Shown in pieces: positions 1 to 14,955 of a stretch of DNA of 64,000 nucleotides (positions within the stretch are counted from its first letter, which is position 1; each line of letters begins with the position of its first letter). The DNA comes from Amoebidium appalachense (taxonomy: Eukaryota > Ichthyosporea): contig CAVNZM010000011.1 in assembly GCA_963693365.1 (NCBI GenBank), positions 3,348,001 through 3,412,000 on the forward strand. Direction: 5' to 3'. A program made the position numbers and the translations under genes. Under the pieces are notes generated by a model. It saw only the letters and a list, made by a program, of their open reading frames with translations. It was not told the DNA's origin and searched no databases.

Positions 1-2836
<2,836 letters not shown>

Positions 2837-5088
2837 GCTGCTGGTTGTTGCGCGTCAACGACAGGGAAACCCAAAAAAAAAGGGGGGGGCGAAACGACGG
2901 AAAGCTCAGAGCAGGGGACCGTTCACCAGGCTCTGCTTTTCAAGTTGGGACTACACTAACTGGCTTAACTGCGTTTGTGAAAGTGAGCAGAGTGAGGAAG
3001 ATAAATACTGGCTTAATTTTAAAGCTACAAAACACTCTTATGTTGATAGAATGTGGAGAACAATTTTTTTGGATCCCTTGCTTTCGACGTAGGGCTGACA
3101 GGTGTGTGATCCTTTGTCAAGAATAATCAGCTAATAAGTGGCGAGCTGCGCGTGTTTTTCTACTGTCTTTTACTCGGTTAGAAAACGTTTCCAAGCACCA
3201 CCGAATAATATATGCGGAGATCACTGCAACCGTTTTGTCATGCAGCCCGGCTCTACAAAGCTTCGTTTTGTGTGGCAGTTTTTTTGGAGCTGAGAAGCTT
3301 CGCCCTTGACACCTGAGGCAGTTCTGTGTGACTTGTTCGATAATATCTACTTCGTTAGTATTGAGAAACCACAGCCGGGAGTTGGAGGTTGGGGAACACA
3401 GGCCCTACTACAGGCAGGCGCACAATATTTAAGTATATGCGACTCATTCTCCCTAAATGAATACTTCAAGACGTTGTTGACTCATAGTTCCTAAATAAAT
3501 ACTCAGTTGGCAAGGCTAAGCCATATAACCTCCAACGGCAGTTCACAAACAAATTTAACTGTCCAAAGTGCATTGCACTGCATATTCATTGTTACACGTT
3601 CGAGGTTGAGGATAAGTGACCAAAATTTTCCCGCCAAAAATCTCAAATATGGCTATGATGTGGGTGTTTACATTGGATAGAAGAAATGTGGTTGCTGATT
3701 GGCGCACACATCACCATGACGTCACGTCATTTTGCAGCAAGACGGCGGTGAGACACCGTGAGAGATGAGCCTGTGTGTACATAGCCACAGCGTGACCCCC
3801 GTCATGCGTGCGTGGCCATGCCTGTCACGTGTGTGTGTTTGTTTGCGTTTATTTCCACGGTGTGTGCGCGTGCGTGCGTGTAGTTGGTGGCAGAGGAGCA
3901 GACACAGGAGAAGAGAGGAAGGATGGGGCCGCCCGGAGGGAGGGGGGGAGGGGAATTGGGGAGCTCTTAATTGAGAGCCAAGCAAATGCCCCATTATATT
4001 GGCTCCGCACGTGCACTGTTCAAGTTCACCTGTAATATACTTATTTCTAAAAAAAAGATTGGCTAGGCGCTATCTAATTTATGGGTGAGCATTTTTGCTG
4101 AACCTCGGAGTTTATGCAGAGAAATGCTGGCTTAGTACTTGCTTCGTACACAGCCTGTGACGTACTTAACTGAACGCAATTCTTCTGGTCAGACATCGTT
4201 GATACTTGATCTTTCTAACGGTCCGAGATTTTGCCTATGGTATATAGTTAATAAACAGCACATTACCCCTATTAGATAGCACTGTAGTACACGTGCATCA
4301 TTCTTCACTTCATGATCAACCCCAACACGTACATAGCACGTGTCGTACGCACATATTTACGCACACTGTATATGCATGAAACGTTAACACGGCCTGCAAC
4401 ACGGCACTAATGTTAGCTTCGTCCGAATTCGTTGGACCACTTATATACTGGTGCCAGATCTCCACCATAATATCTTGGAGCATCTCAGTCCTAATCTTCC
4501 ACTTACGTGAGCATGCATATGTTGCACCTTTTTTGGGGGTTTTTTTTTTTTTTTTTTTTTTTTTTGCCAGGTATTTTGCAGCGTAGCAGTCGGGTCGAGC
4601 TTGCAAGGTGACTGAATCGAACCGCTAAAGGTCAAGCGACCCGTTTCCCGGTTTTTCCGATATGCCAGTGGACGGTGATTGAATCATGTCAAAGGGACCA
4701 TCTGATTGGCATTGTGTGCGTTGTGTCATCTTTCATAACCAACGTTGCACAAACTATGCTCTTTAACGCTCTTTACTGTACTAATATATCATCATAATTC
4801 AGATATATAGGTCATAATAGTTTTATATTAATTTTTGTAGAACTTTAGTTTATGCAAACGCTATACAGTGATGAACAGAAGCTAATAGGGATCATCGGCT
4901 GGTATTTTGCATACCATTCAGCAAAATACGGCTTTTGATTTGCTCACAATCACGCTATTGCTGTGGGCGTTGCGCTAATCCACGTCACCAAGGATTGCTA
5001 TAAATATCATAAATTGCTTCATCACATGTTTAGTCGTTTATTTGCACCCTTTTTTGTTCGTTGCTCTTTCCTTACCCTACCTTTGAAA
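2837..5088. other. intergenic region between divergent DEK_C and MBF1 genes
   Basis: This is largely unique, AT-richer DNA without a convincing gene. A CRE-like palindrome with overlapping repeats (CATGACGTCACGTCA) lies near 3717. A GATTGGC (CCAAT-box complement) lies at about 3693 and again at 4703. A poly-T run of about 27 lies at 4540-4566. The longer open frames here (for example 4316-4606 minus) have no recognisable domain, and one is built through the poly-T run. Confidence 0.6.
4999..5006 (+). promoter_or_regulatory. TATA box of MBF1
   Basis: TATAAATA lies 83 bases upstream of the MBF1 start codon, leaving room for a roughly 50-60 base leader. A GATTGG (reverse CCAAT) box lies about 290 bases further upstream at 4703-4708. 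Assignment is by position and motif only. Confidence 0.6.
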
Positions 5089-5450
5089 ATGTCTGGCCCG
5101 GAAGATTGGGATCATGTTACTGTTATTCGCAAGAAGCCCGCCAATTCGGCTGCTGCAAAGTCTCAAACGGCAATTAACGCGGCATTGAGGAGCGGTGTGG
5201 GTGTAGAGACGTCAAAGAAGTGTAAGTAAACGTGTGGAGGCAGTTGTGCTCTGTTGTGGCTGACTGGGTGTGATTCTATGTATGTGGGTTCAGGGATGTG
5301 GGTCATCATGCACGAGTGAGGTTGCGGAATTCTGAGCACAGGCGTGTGTTTACGTGAGTTTATGCAAGCTTGCGTGCGTGCGTGCGTGCGTGTCTGTGTG
5401 CTTGTTTTGTGTGTGTGCGTGTGCGTGTGTGCACCTTGATAGTGAGTGAC

Positions 5451-5487
<37 letters not shown>

Positions 5488-7052
5488 ATGCGCGTGCGTG
5501 TCTGTGCCTTATTTATATAAGAGCACGGAGCTTGGGCAATGCCCGTTCATAATTCGGCATCGTACTGTGGAACCATCAGCTTGCATGTCCAGTGAGCCAA
5601 TATTGTGCCGTCCGGGCTATACTCCTCCCTTTGCTTGACCTTTTTGTGCACCAATAGACTTCTTTGATCAAGTCGTGCATTAATGTGCAGGTGATAGTTG
5701 CTATGTTGCCGTAGATCACACAGTTCGAGTGCATGATAAGCATGTTCAAATTCATGTTTTCTTCTGTTGCTGACCAAGGCTGTACCCTGTAGTCGCTGCC
5801 GGCACCAACAGGCAGGGTGCTGCTGTCAAAGACACAGCCAAGCTGGACCGTGAGACAGAAGAGCTCCACCGTATGTCCCCCCCCTCTCCCCCCCCCCCAA
5901 ACACACACACGCACGCACATTTTTCCCACCCCCTACCCTCTTTGACGTTTTTGAGCAACCACACATGCTCCCCCTCCTTTCCCCCCCCCAAGGGGGGGGG
6001 CCAAGGGGCATGCTACTGCGCACATGATAAACAACTTTCGTAAGTCTCTTGCACACCTCCCCCTACATGGATAAAGGTTGCCGATTTTCTTCGCATATAG
6101 CTCTTTTTCCGAGGTATCCTCTCTGCCTCCTACATACGTACACACCTAGACGCACAGTGGAGAAGAGGCTAAGGAAGCGTTTGGAGTAAATCCTGTTTTG
6201 TATTGACACTCATGGTGGTGCAGATGACCGTGTGCCGTTGAGTGTGGGCAAGGCCATTGCTCAGGGCCGTGCTGCCAAGACCCCAGTCATGTCCCAGAAG
6301 GACCTTGCCACCGTATGCTTCCCCCCTTTCTCCCCCCCCCCCCAAGTTCAGTTGATGCTGCTGTCTCAGTTGGAGCGTCGTATATACGCGGGCTAAGGGG
6401 TCGAAACTCAGACGTAATTGATTACTTGGGTCCTCCCTGAGGATGGGCTCTGCTTATGGCGCATACTGTGCACATGGCTGATCTTGCATACTTCAATGTT
6501 TGCCTTTGCATGTGTCCTGCACCATGCTTGTCGTCGTGTATGCGTACTTTGTACCGTGTTCCGCATTCAAACCCCCCCCCCCCCCCCCCCCCCCCCCTGT
6601 GTGCCTTGGGCTCTGCGCACCCTAAACCCTCGACCGTCCCAACACACCGTGTGCACATAAGCACACCACACACACACGCACACACACACATGCAGGTGGA
6701 CGAGGCGCATTCAGTATAGTTGTTGTTTGTGTGCGCGCGTGCATGTCCTCCCCCTCCCCCCCACACACACACCCCCCACACACACACACAACACACGGGG
6801 GTGCATACCTGCATTCTTGTGGACGAGGTGCATCAATGTGGTTGTGTCTTTGTGTATGTGCGCTCATGCGCACGTGTGTGCATAGGTTAGCCCCTCCCCC
6901 TGCACACACACACACACACGTGGGGAAAGGGGGGGAGAGGGGGGGTGGCATAAAACAAGTGAACAAAAAGCATGACTATTGGTAGGTGTGAGGGTGTGCA
7001 GGTGTGTGTATGTGTGATTTGGCCTCTGCTAAAGTGTTGTCCCTCAACATTG

Positions 7053-7090
<38 letters not shown>

Positions 7091-7170
7091 TCTCCCTTCA
7101 TGTGTACTGTGCTTGTAATAATATTTTTGCCAATAAACCGTTTGTGTCCACTTGTACCCTTTCTCTGTGT

Positions 7171-7203
<33 letters not shown>

Positions 7204-7412
7204 ATGCTCTTGCCTTTCTCAAGGTGTGTGCGGGATGTATTTGAGAACTTTTTGCTCGTTGGGTGCCCCCTCCCGTCCTCCCCCCCTCCCCCGCCGCCCT
7301 TACCCCCACCCTCACCCCACCCCTCCCACGTGTGCGCACACATCTAAAGATCATCATCTCCCATATATAGACATGTTTGCAGACATACACGTGAACGGGA
7401 TGTTGGCCTTGA

Positions 7413-7448
<36 letters not shown>

Positions 7449-8185
7449 TGTGGGTGACTTTGGCTGTTCTTGAGGATGGGCTTCACTTATATGATACATA
7501 CTTGCTGTGTGCATGATGTTGCCTGTCCTTGGTGTAATTCGTACACTGCAACAACCCCTTCCACACACACACACTCGCACACACACATGCGCATGAAGCC
7601 GTCTCTTCTTTTCATCCCACGTGCCCCCTAGAATGGCAAGGTACTGCTTGCCGTTCTTTTTTTTTTGGGGGGGGGGGGGGGGGGTTTGACAAGGGGTAAG
7701 CCAGCGTGTTTGAGTGTTGACAGGGTGCACACATGTGGTATCCTGCCTTTGCGGCGTCTGTTGTACGAATACAAAAGATGATTTGTAATGGTGTGTGTTT
7801 GTGTGGTGGTTGTGGTAGTTTTTTTTTTTTTGGGGGGGGGGGGGGGGGGTTTGAGGGGGAGGGAGGGGGGGGGGGGGGGGATGGGATCACGTGTGTCACC
7901 CTCCCTTTTGGCCACACCGAGCATAAGCCCAACTTGGGTTGCCTGTTCAGTGTTATGTTCTGCATTCGTGTACTTGTACTGATTACCTGACCACCCCCCC
8001 CCCCCTACACACACACACACACACATACACACACACAGGCCATCAACGAAAAGCCCCAGGTGATTAACGAGTATGAGAGCGGCAAGGCCATCCCCAACCC
8101 CCAGATTTTGGGCAAGATGGAGCGTGTGCTGGGCATAAAACTTCGTGGAAAGGATATTGGCGCCCCCCTTGGGCCCAAGAAGTAA
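5089..8185 (+). CDS. MBF1: Multiprotein bridging factor 1 (transcriptional coactivator)
   Basis: Four exons, 5089-5221, 5793-5870, 6224-6312 and 8039-8185, have matching phases and encode 148 residues, the usual MBF1/EDF1 length. The N-terminal MBF1 domain begins [16 protein letters not shown] and includes the conserved VETSKK-AAGTN-Q and [14 protein letters not shown] blocks. The C-terminal Cro/C1-type helix-turn-helix (about residues 78-135) contains [17 protein letters not shown] and YESGKAIPN. The protein bridges TBP and gene-specific activators in the nucleus. All donors are GT and all acceptors AG; the last acceptor is inside a (CA)n run. Intron 3 is 1.7 kb and carries two copies of the dispersed intronic element. 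The stop is TAA at 8183-8185. Confidence 0.96.
6347..6598 (+). repeat. dispersed intronic element, diverged copy, sense to MBF1, with poly-C tail
   Basis: The copy lies in MBF1 intron 3. It shares ordered blocks with the near-identical SAE1 intron copies: GGTCGAAACTC, CCCTGAGGATGGGCTCTGC, GTACTTTGTACCG and GCATTCAAA followed by about 27 C. It is in the transcribed sense of its host gene. A second, more diverged copy lies in the same intron at about 7433-7560, next to another long poly-C run. Confidence 0.7.
7433..7560 (+). repeat. dispersed intronic element, second diverged copy in MBF1 intron 3
   Basis: Shared blocks are TTGAGGATGGGCTTCACTTA, ATACATACTTGC and GTAATTCGTACACTGCAAC. Orientation is again sense relative to MBF1. 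The poly-C run precedes the block here (about 7415-7447), so the boundaries are uncertain. Confidence 0.5.
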
Positions 8186-8388
8186 GCCTTTAGAACCCCA
8201 GAACGCGAATATACGCTCTTGGTGGTTGGAATAAGGGTGTGTGAACGGATGAATTTGATCGGGTGATGAACTGAAAACATGCATTGTGATAGTTGGGGGC
8301 TCTTGCTCGGGTTGTCTTCCTGTGCTTGTCAAAATTTCAACCTCGGTTTATGGATTTCAACACATGCTCCCAAACATCCCCCGAGTAC

Positions 8389-8434
<46 letters not shown>

Positions 8435-8675
8435 AATGCAACTATACACTATCGAAAACGTGCCGTCATGTTGCTTCAATCTATGAAAGCGTTTGTTCAT
8501 TTATTGGCGGTGCACTATAGTAGTTACTGACCAATCACAATCGTTGCTCTTTGACCATATTTCTTAAGGGGGTGCAAATGTAATGCCTGTCGGCTGGCCC
8601 GAGTTTGTCACAGGTTAATTATATCAAGGCTACATTAGTATGGCTTGAAAAGGAAAGTTTGTAAATGCCTCCTCT

Positions 8676-8757
<82 letters not shown>

Positions 8758-9042
8758 TTCCTCCTTCCCCTCCCCCCCCCAGCGCTTGGAGGGGAGGGAA
8801 GGGCCCTCTTCCTCCTCTTTCCTCCCCCCCCCCCAAGTGCTGGTGGGAGGTGCCCCTTTCCTCCCATCCCAGCGCTTCGTATACTCACACAACCACACGC
8901 AAACGTGCTAGTACACGCACGTTCCACCAACCCCACACACACTATGTCATACACAAGCTCACATTCACAACGTGTTTTGCACTGAATTTCGCTGTTGGCC
9001 ACTATTTTTGTTTCGGCTTCGTAGTTTGGCATATCGATCCCT

Positions 9043-9127
<85 letters not shown>

Positions 9128-9388
9128 CGCCGTTGCACTTGTAATCCCCGCTGAGGGTCACAATCATACACTATGTGTATATGTGATCTTAATATCGCAC
9201 CGAGTATTTTGTCTGTCACTCCACAGACACACACAGTCATGATCAAAACACATGCAAGAAAACAGCACATCACATCCGGCAGGTGCCACCCCGTCCTGGG
9301 GGGCTCTCTCTGGGAAATACTCACGCAGCGAGAACGCATGGAACCGTACACTCGTGCGCGTTGGTTCAAACCTGCAGCTGTGCGCAGC
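8186..9388. repeat. intergenic simple-sequence block: (CA)n, (CT)n, poly-C
   Basis: This stretch downstream of MBF1 holds a (CA)n tract at 8392-8430, a (CT)n tract of about 38 units at 8679-8754, and a 47-base C-run at 9044-9090 running directly into (AC)16. No convincing coding exon was found between them. Confidence 0.85.
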
Positions 9389-9606
9389 ATGTCACGGCTG
9401 TGTGCCTGCCTCAAGGCCTCCTGGATAAACTATCTAATATTAGGAGGCCTTGGCCTGCCTACGCCTGCAGTTGAGCTGCGGGAGTCGAGCAAGCGGCTTC
9501 GCAAAGTTTGCCGAATGCATTCTATTTCGCGGTATCGATTGGCTGGCCAGCTGCAGTGGCCACTGTGGCCCAGGAAGACTTGAGGAAGTTCGCAGCCCGC
9601 GGGTGA
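9389..9606 (+). CDS. candidate small membrane protein (frame interrupted)
   Basis: Product not recognised. The start frame from ATG 9389 reads MSRLCACLKASWINYLILGG through a hydrophobic stretch. Near 9480-9486 the coding-like signal moves to another frame. That frame reads SLPNAFYFAVSIGWPAAVA and then a polar tail, LRKFAARG, ending at TGA 9604-9606. Together this would be a protein of roughly 72 residues with one or two membrane segments, of a size seen among mitochondrial inner-membrane subunits. The frame change could be an indel or a splice junction not identified here. Support is composition and hydrophobic pattern only; it could be a chance open frame. Confidence 0.28.
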
Positions 9607-10083
9607 ATGCCATATGCCGGTTTCAAAACAGAAAAAGCCTTTGATTTCCTTGCTGAAGCTTGAAGTATTATTGTATCAATGGAACCCCTCTAGTCTCATG
9701 TATAACGTATGTGTGGGGGATAGCTTCATTCCCTCTGTTTGACGCCTACCTCACGGTGGCGCCATAGACTCGAGTATTATTTCGAACCGGAACATACCGT
9801 AACCGTTGCAGCCATCATAAGCCATGCCTATTCCTATTGGTTCGGAGAGCAACCAATCGAATACGCTACCCTTCAAACATGCCGCCCTACTTACAAGTTA
9901 CAACCTACAACTAACGGCCGACGCCTCCCGCGGAAAACCAACTACGCAAATACGCTGTGAATTTAGAATATTCTAATGCGTTTTTGATGAAATAAACATA
10001 CAAACGGTTCAGAGTGATTGTGTACTGTTGGTGCGTGTTGCAAAGAGCGCACTTTACTGACGAGGGGGTCTCCGGAAAATCCT

Positions 10084-10159
10084 ATTGGCTATTGGTGGCA
10101 ATGAGTGGATACACGTCATCTGATTGGCTCTTTCGATAACCTCAGGTGGGTATATAAAT
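10084..10159 (+). promoter_or_regulatory. CCAAT-type boxes and TATA box of the PA14/VWD gene
   Basis: ATTGG occurs at 10084 and 10091, GATTGG at 10122, and TATATAAAT at 10151-10159. The start codon at 10419 lies 260 bases downstream, so the leader would be about 230 bases if unspliced. Confidence 0.6.
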
Positions 10160-10418
10160 CAGTGCAGGGTTCTTCTCATCCACGGTCTCCGCTAGCAGTA
10201 TTGTTATGCAAACCGGTACCAGGGGGGTTTTCTAGATTATTATAGTGTAGTTGTTTCTTTTTCGGTTTATAGCTGGTGTGTATGGTGTAATTCCCGGCCA
10301 TGTTCTTGCGCATGCAACAAGCCTAAATAATATATTAGGACTTTTTCATTTCAGTTCATTGATCATCATTTTTTTGAGGGCGTGGGCACATCCCAACACC
10401 CGCAATTTAAACGCCACC

Positions 10419-13400
10419 ATGGCACCTCCATCACTCCCACTGCCTCTCTTTTCCACCCTCACCCTAGGCCTCCTCCTTTCTACAACATCCACTTTTGCGC
10501 AAACCGCCACCACCCAAGCACCCACCCCTAGTCGTTGCGGAGCCAACATAACGGAAAACATTGACATAGCCACACCATGGCAGACGCGTGGTTTGCTGGG
10601 CAGCTACTATCCCCTTTTGGTTTACAATGGGAAGGTGCCAGCGTCATGGCCACCCGCCTATGATGATTTGCACTTTGATCGCATAGACTCCCTCCCTCTG
10701 ATCAACACTACAGGGGTCATACTGAAGAGCTTTGGCCACGTGGCACAGTACGTCGAGGAGTCTGCAAAGTAATTAATCCGCCCCTCTCTCCCCCCCCCCC
10801 CCCCCCCCCCCCCCCCCGCCCCCCTCTCCACATACACACACATACACACGTACACCATCCACCCCTTTTCCTCCCGAGGCTCCCGTCCCAGCTCTCCACC
10901 ACCACTACATTTGCGTTTTGTCTTTTCTCTCACAGCCATCCCTGGTTTCTGTTGAACGCAGATGCGCTTTCTCCGACAAAACAGGTGAGTGCATATATAT
11001 ATGTCAGTGTGCAAAAAGCACAAAAACAAATGATTCCATTATTCTGTGTGGAAATTCAAGTCCCAATATATATGCCAACGATCATGTACACGTCCACGTG
11101 TCCCACTCGCCATACTACTGCCGAGGGTATTGCCCCTCGTCCGCATTTTGGCAACGCCGTAGAAAGCAAAGAGCATAAATATTGGTAATCTGCAGGAATT
11201 ATAAGTTGGTAAATTACTCAGTACGTCAGCGTTAGCTGGAGCTTTAGGGACTGACCTTCTATCCCATGGTTTCCCCATAAAACAACCTACACCCACACAC
11301 AAACACACACTGTAACACACACACGCGCGCGCGCGTGCGCGCGCACACACACACGCACACACACACACACACATACAGGACGGCCAACCCACTCACCTTT
11401 CTAAAGGAGAACTTTGCCGTTGTCTGGACGGGCTCTCTTGTGGTTCCCTGCTCCGGCCTGTACACATTCCGCACCATTAGCGATGACGGTGTACGCGTGA
11501 CCGTCAACCAGTCAAAAGTGATTGATAAATTCGATACCCGCGCCAGTCCAACTACCGACACCTCAACTATTCCCCTAAACCTGACCGCAAACTCACTGGT
11601 GCCGATTCGTGTCGACTACATGCAGAGCACAGGGGGGGTCCAAATAGAACTTCAGTGGAAAGCCCCCGGAATGACCACATTTGAAAGAATCCCCACCCAG
11701 TTTTTCGTTCCCGGGGGTGAGCCAAAGGTCATTGCCAGCCCCAATGTAGTGAAGATAAAACCCGATGCAGGCGCTCAGGTGTTCTGTGTGAGGTGGGTGG
11801 TTATTCTCCTACTCCCCGCTCCCCCCCCCCCCCCCCCCCCCCCCCCTCCCCCCTCCCCCCTCCCCTCCCCTCACACAGAGGGGAAAAAAAAAAATCGAAA
11901 AAGAGGGATTAAAAAGAATGAAAGGTGAGGGATAAAAAATAAAAATAAGAGACGAAAAGGAAAGGGTAAAAAGGAATGAAAAGGGAGGGGTAAAAAATAA
12001 AAATAAGGGAAAGGGGAACTACTGTAAGGTCAATGGAACTAATCTATGCGCGTGTTCTAGCCCGGGGCTTTAAGAAAGGAACACGGAAACGTTGGCAAGG
12101 AAACTGATTAACAAACTGGGCTGAGAAATATAAACTGACACTCCCTGCCTCCACCCCCAGGCTCTCCGAGCCACCCAAAGCAGACGTCATTATCTCCCTC
12201 TCCAACACTTTCACCCGCGACATGATTGTGTTTGAGAAGTGCCAGCTCACCTTCACCCCTGCAAATTGGGAAACCCCCCAGTGTGCGGCCGCCGCACTAA
12301 ACCCAATGGCAATTTCCAATCGCGATCTGGTCGGGATCGTGCCGATTGTGCTGAACGCAACGAGTCTCGAGGCCAGGTGGAACATTGTCGGGGGTCTGCA
12401 AACGGTCAATCCTGGCGATCTGCGTGGAATTTCAAGTGCCCAGTGCGTGATTTCAGGTGACCCGCACTATACGTCATTTGACGGGAAAAGCTTCAGCTGG
12501 CAGGGTGTGGGCACGTTTACGGCGGCGCGGAACACCGACGGGTATTTTGCAGTGCAAACAGTGAATTCTGTGTGCGGGGATGCATCGTGTGTGTCTGTGG
12601 TGTACATATACTACCGCAACGCATCATACGTGGTCTATTTCAGCTCCGGAGAGCAACCTGTTACCGGTAGAATTACCGGAGATGACCCGAATATTCCGGA
12701 TCGCGCTGTTCTGACCCGTCCCACGGCCAACACGGTGGTGTATCACTTCCCAGATGCAAAAGTGACCGTCACCGGCTATAGGTGGAATGGAAACTTTGTC
12801 AATGTCTACATCCAGGCCTCAAAGTATGTACCCTGGTGCTCTTGGCATTTTTTTTTTTTTAACTAAAATCTGCTGTCTTGCTTTCTTCTTATTTTTACGT
12901 ACAATTTTTCTTCTCTTTTTTTTGGGTACATTTTTGTTTCACGCACATTTTGTTCGCTGGGTTCTTTATAATTTTCACGCATTTTGTACCCGCTGTGTTG
13001 GTTCCTTTCATGATAACAGTGTGAAAATGCTGCCACCTTCTCCAACTCTCTTTCCCATGTCAATACCAACCTCCCCCCATAACTAACCCCCCTTCCCATC
13101 CCTTCCCGCCCCCCCGCCCCTCTCCCCACCCACCTCTCTTCCCCCTCCCTCCCCACCCACCCATCCCTACCTTCCCCCACCCACCCATCCCTACCTCCCC
13201 CCACCCACCCACCCACCCCCAGGGTCATGGCCGGGTGTATGATTGGTCTGTGCGGTGACTGGAATGGTCTCCCCGCCAACGACCCAATCGATGGCCGTCT
13301 TGATGCCGTGCCAGCCAATCAGAGCATAGCAACCGGCATGGGCAGAAACATCCCCCGCCTTGCCTGTCCCGGTAGACGTACAGACCCCATAGCCCCCCTA

Positions 13401-13846
13401 AATTTCACCGTCGACACTCAGTGCTCGGGTGGCCCCAAGCCGGAGCCTGTCGGGCCCCCAGTCACTCCGCCTACCCCCCACCCCCGCACCCACACCTTCC
13501 CCCACCCCCGTCCCCAATCCCACCCCCGGCCCCTCACCGGCCCCCACACCCGCTCCTACTATTGGCCCCACGCCCGCCCCCACCCCTGCCCCCACCCCCG
13601 TCCCGAATCCCAACCCAAACCCCACCCCTGCTCCTTCAACCGTCCCTGTTCCAAATTCCACCCCTGCCCCCACGCCTGCCCCCACCCCCTCTCCCCGCAC
13701 CCACACCCCCTCCACCCCCCTCTCCCGCTGTGATCGACGGTTGCACCAAACTCTATGCCACCGTCAGCTGCCCCTTCATGACTGCTGAGCAGACGGCTTT
13801 CCATATCAACGTGCGTATTACCATCCTCCCTCGCCCCTTCCCCCCC

Positions 13847-13883
<37 letters not shown>

Positions 13884-14049
13884 CGTGTCCCTCATAATAT
13901 CACGGCGCGTTTTAGATTACTACTACGCTCACCCCGCACCTCTCTTGTTTCACACAAAATTTTACACTTTCTTTCTGGCTTCATTTCCGTATTCTTCGCA
14001 CTAAACAACACCCCTACTAACACCCCCCCCTCCCCCCCTGCCCCCAACA

Positions 14050-14113
<64 letters not shown>

Positions 14114-14653
14114 CATGCATTCTTGATGCCACCGTCGTGGGACGTATCCCCAACCCCAACAACAGCCAAGATGCCGTCCTCCTTCTCGCCTACAAGGCAC
14201 AGTGCGACTTCAACAGAGAGCAACAATGTTCCAAATGCACACTTCAAGAGGTGTGTGTCAATGGCACGTGTGTGAAGAGGGATAACTCGTGCATGCCTGG
14301 CTGTGCCAATGGGGGTGTGTGCACTAGCGACAACACGTGTGCCTGTGTGAATGGCTGGACCGGTCAGTACTGCACAGTGCCCCCGGCAAGTTATGGTATG
14401 TGAATGTGACTCCCCCCCTCCCCCTCCCCTCTCCCCCCTTCCCCCCTCTCTCTCCCCCCACCACCACCACCACACACACACACGTTTCTTCCACGTGCAG
14501 ACTATTTCACCACAAACAATTATGATATGCGGTCAGGGCACCGGAAGTAAAAATCCAAAAACAAACAAACACAAATACATACATCTGCACGTAATTTTTC
14601 CCGGTAAACCACCACGTGCACGGTTTCAATGGCTTTGTCACTAACCGTACAGC

Positions 14654-14689
<36 letters not shown>

Positions 14690-14920
14690 CCCCCCCCAAC
14701 TCACACACACACGCGCACACACACACAGACCCCTGCAAGCCCATCCCCTGCCAGAATGGAGGCCTGTGCACAGCCATCACAGCTACCACCTTCACCTGCA
14801 CCTGCCCACCTGGCTTCACCTCAGCCACCTGTGATAAGGGTACGTGCCCAACCCCCCTCCCCTTCCCCCCCCCCTTCCCCCCACCCCCCCCCCCCCTCTC
14901 CCCGCCCCCCCCCTCCTCCC

Positions 14921-14955
<35 letters not shown>

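Noticed and set aside
8645-8985. (SL)n and (ER)n frames in CT/GA arrays (also 33086-33764, 58208-58731, 60726-61170)
   Set aside because: Pure dinucleotide repeats give open frames on both strands; not genes.
10251-10418. Upstream extension of the PA14 gene frame to 10251
   Set aside because: The extension lies in the probable 5' leader. ATG 10419 has a consensus context and begins a clean signal peptide.
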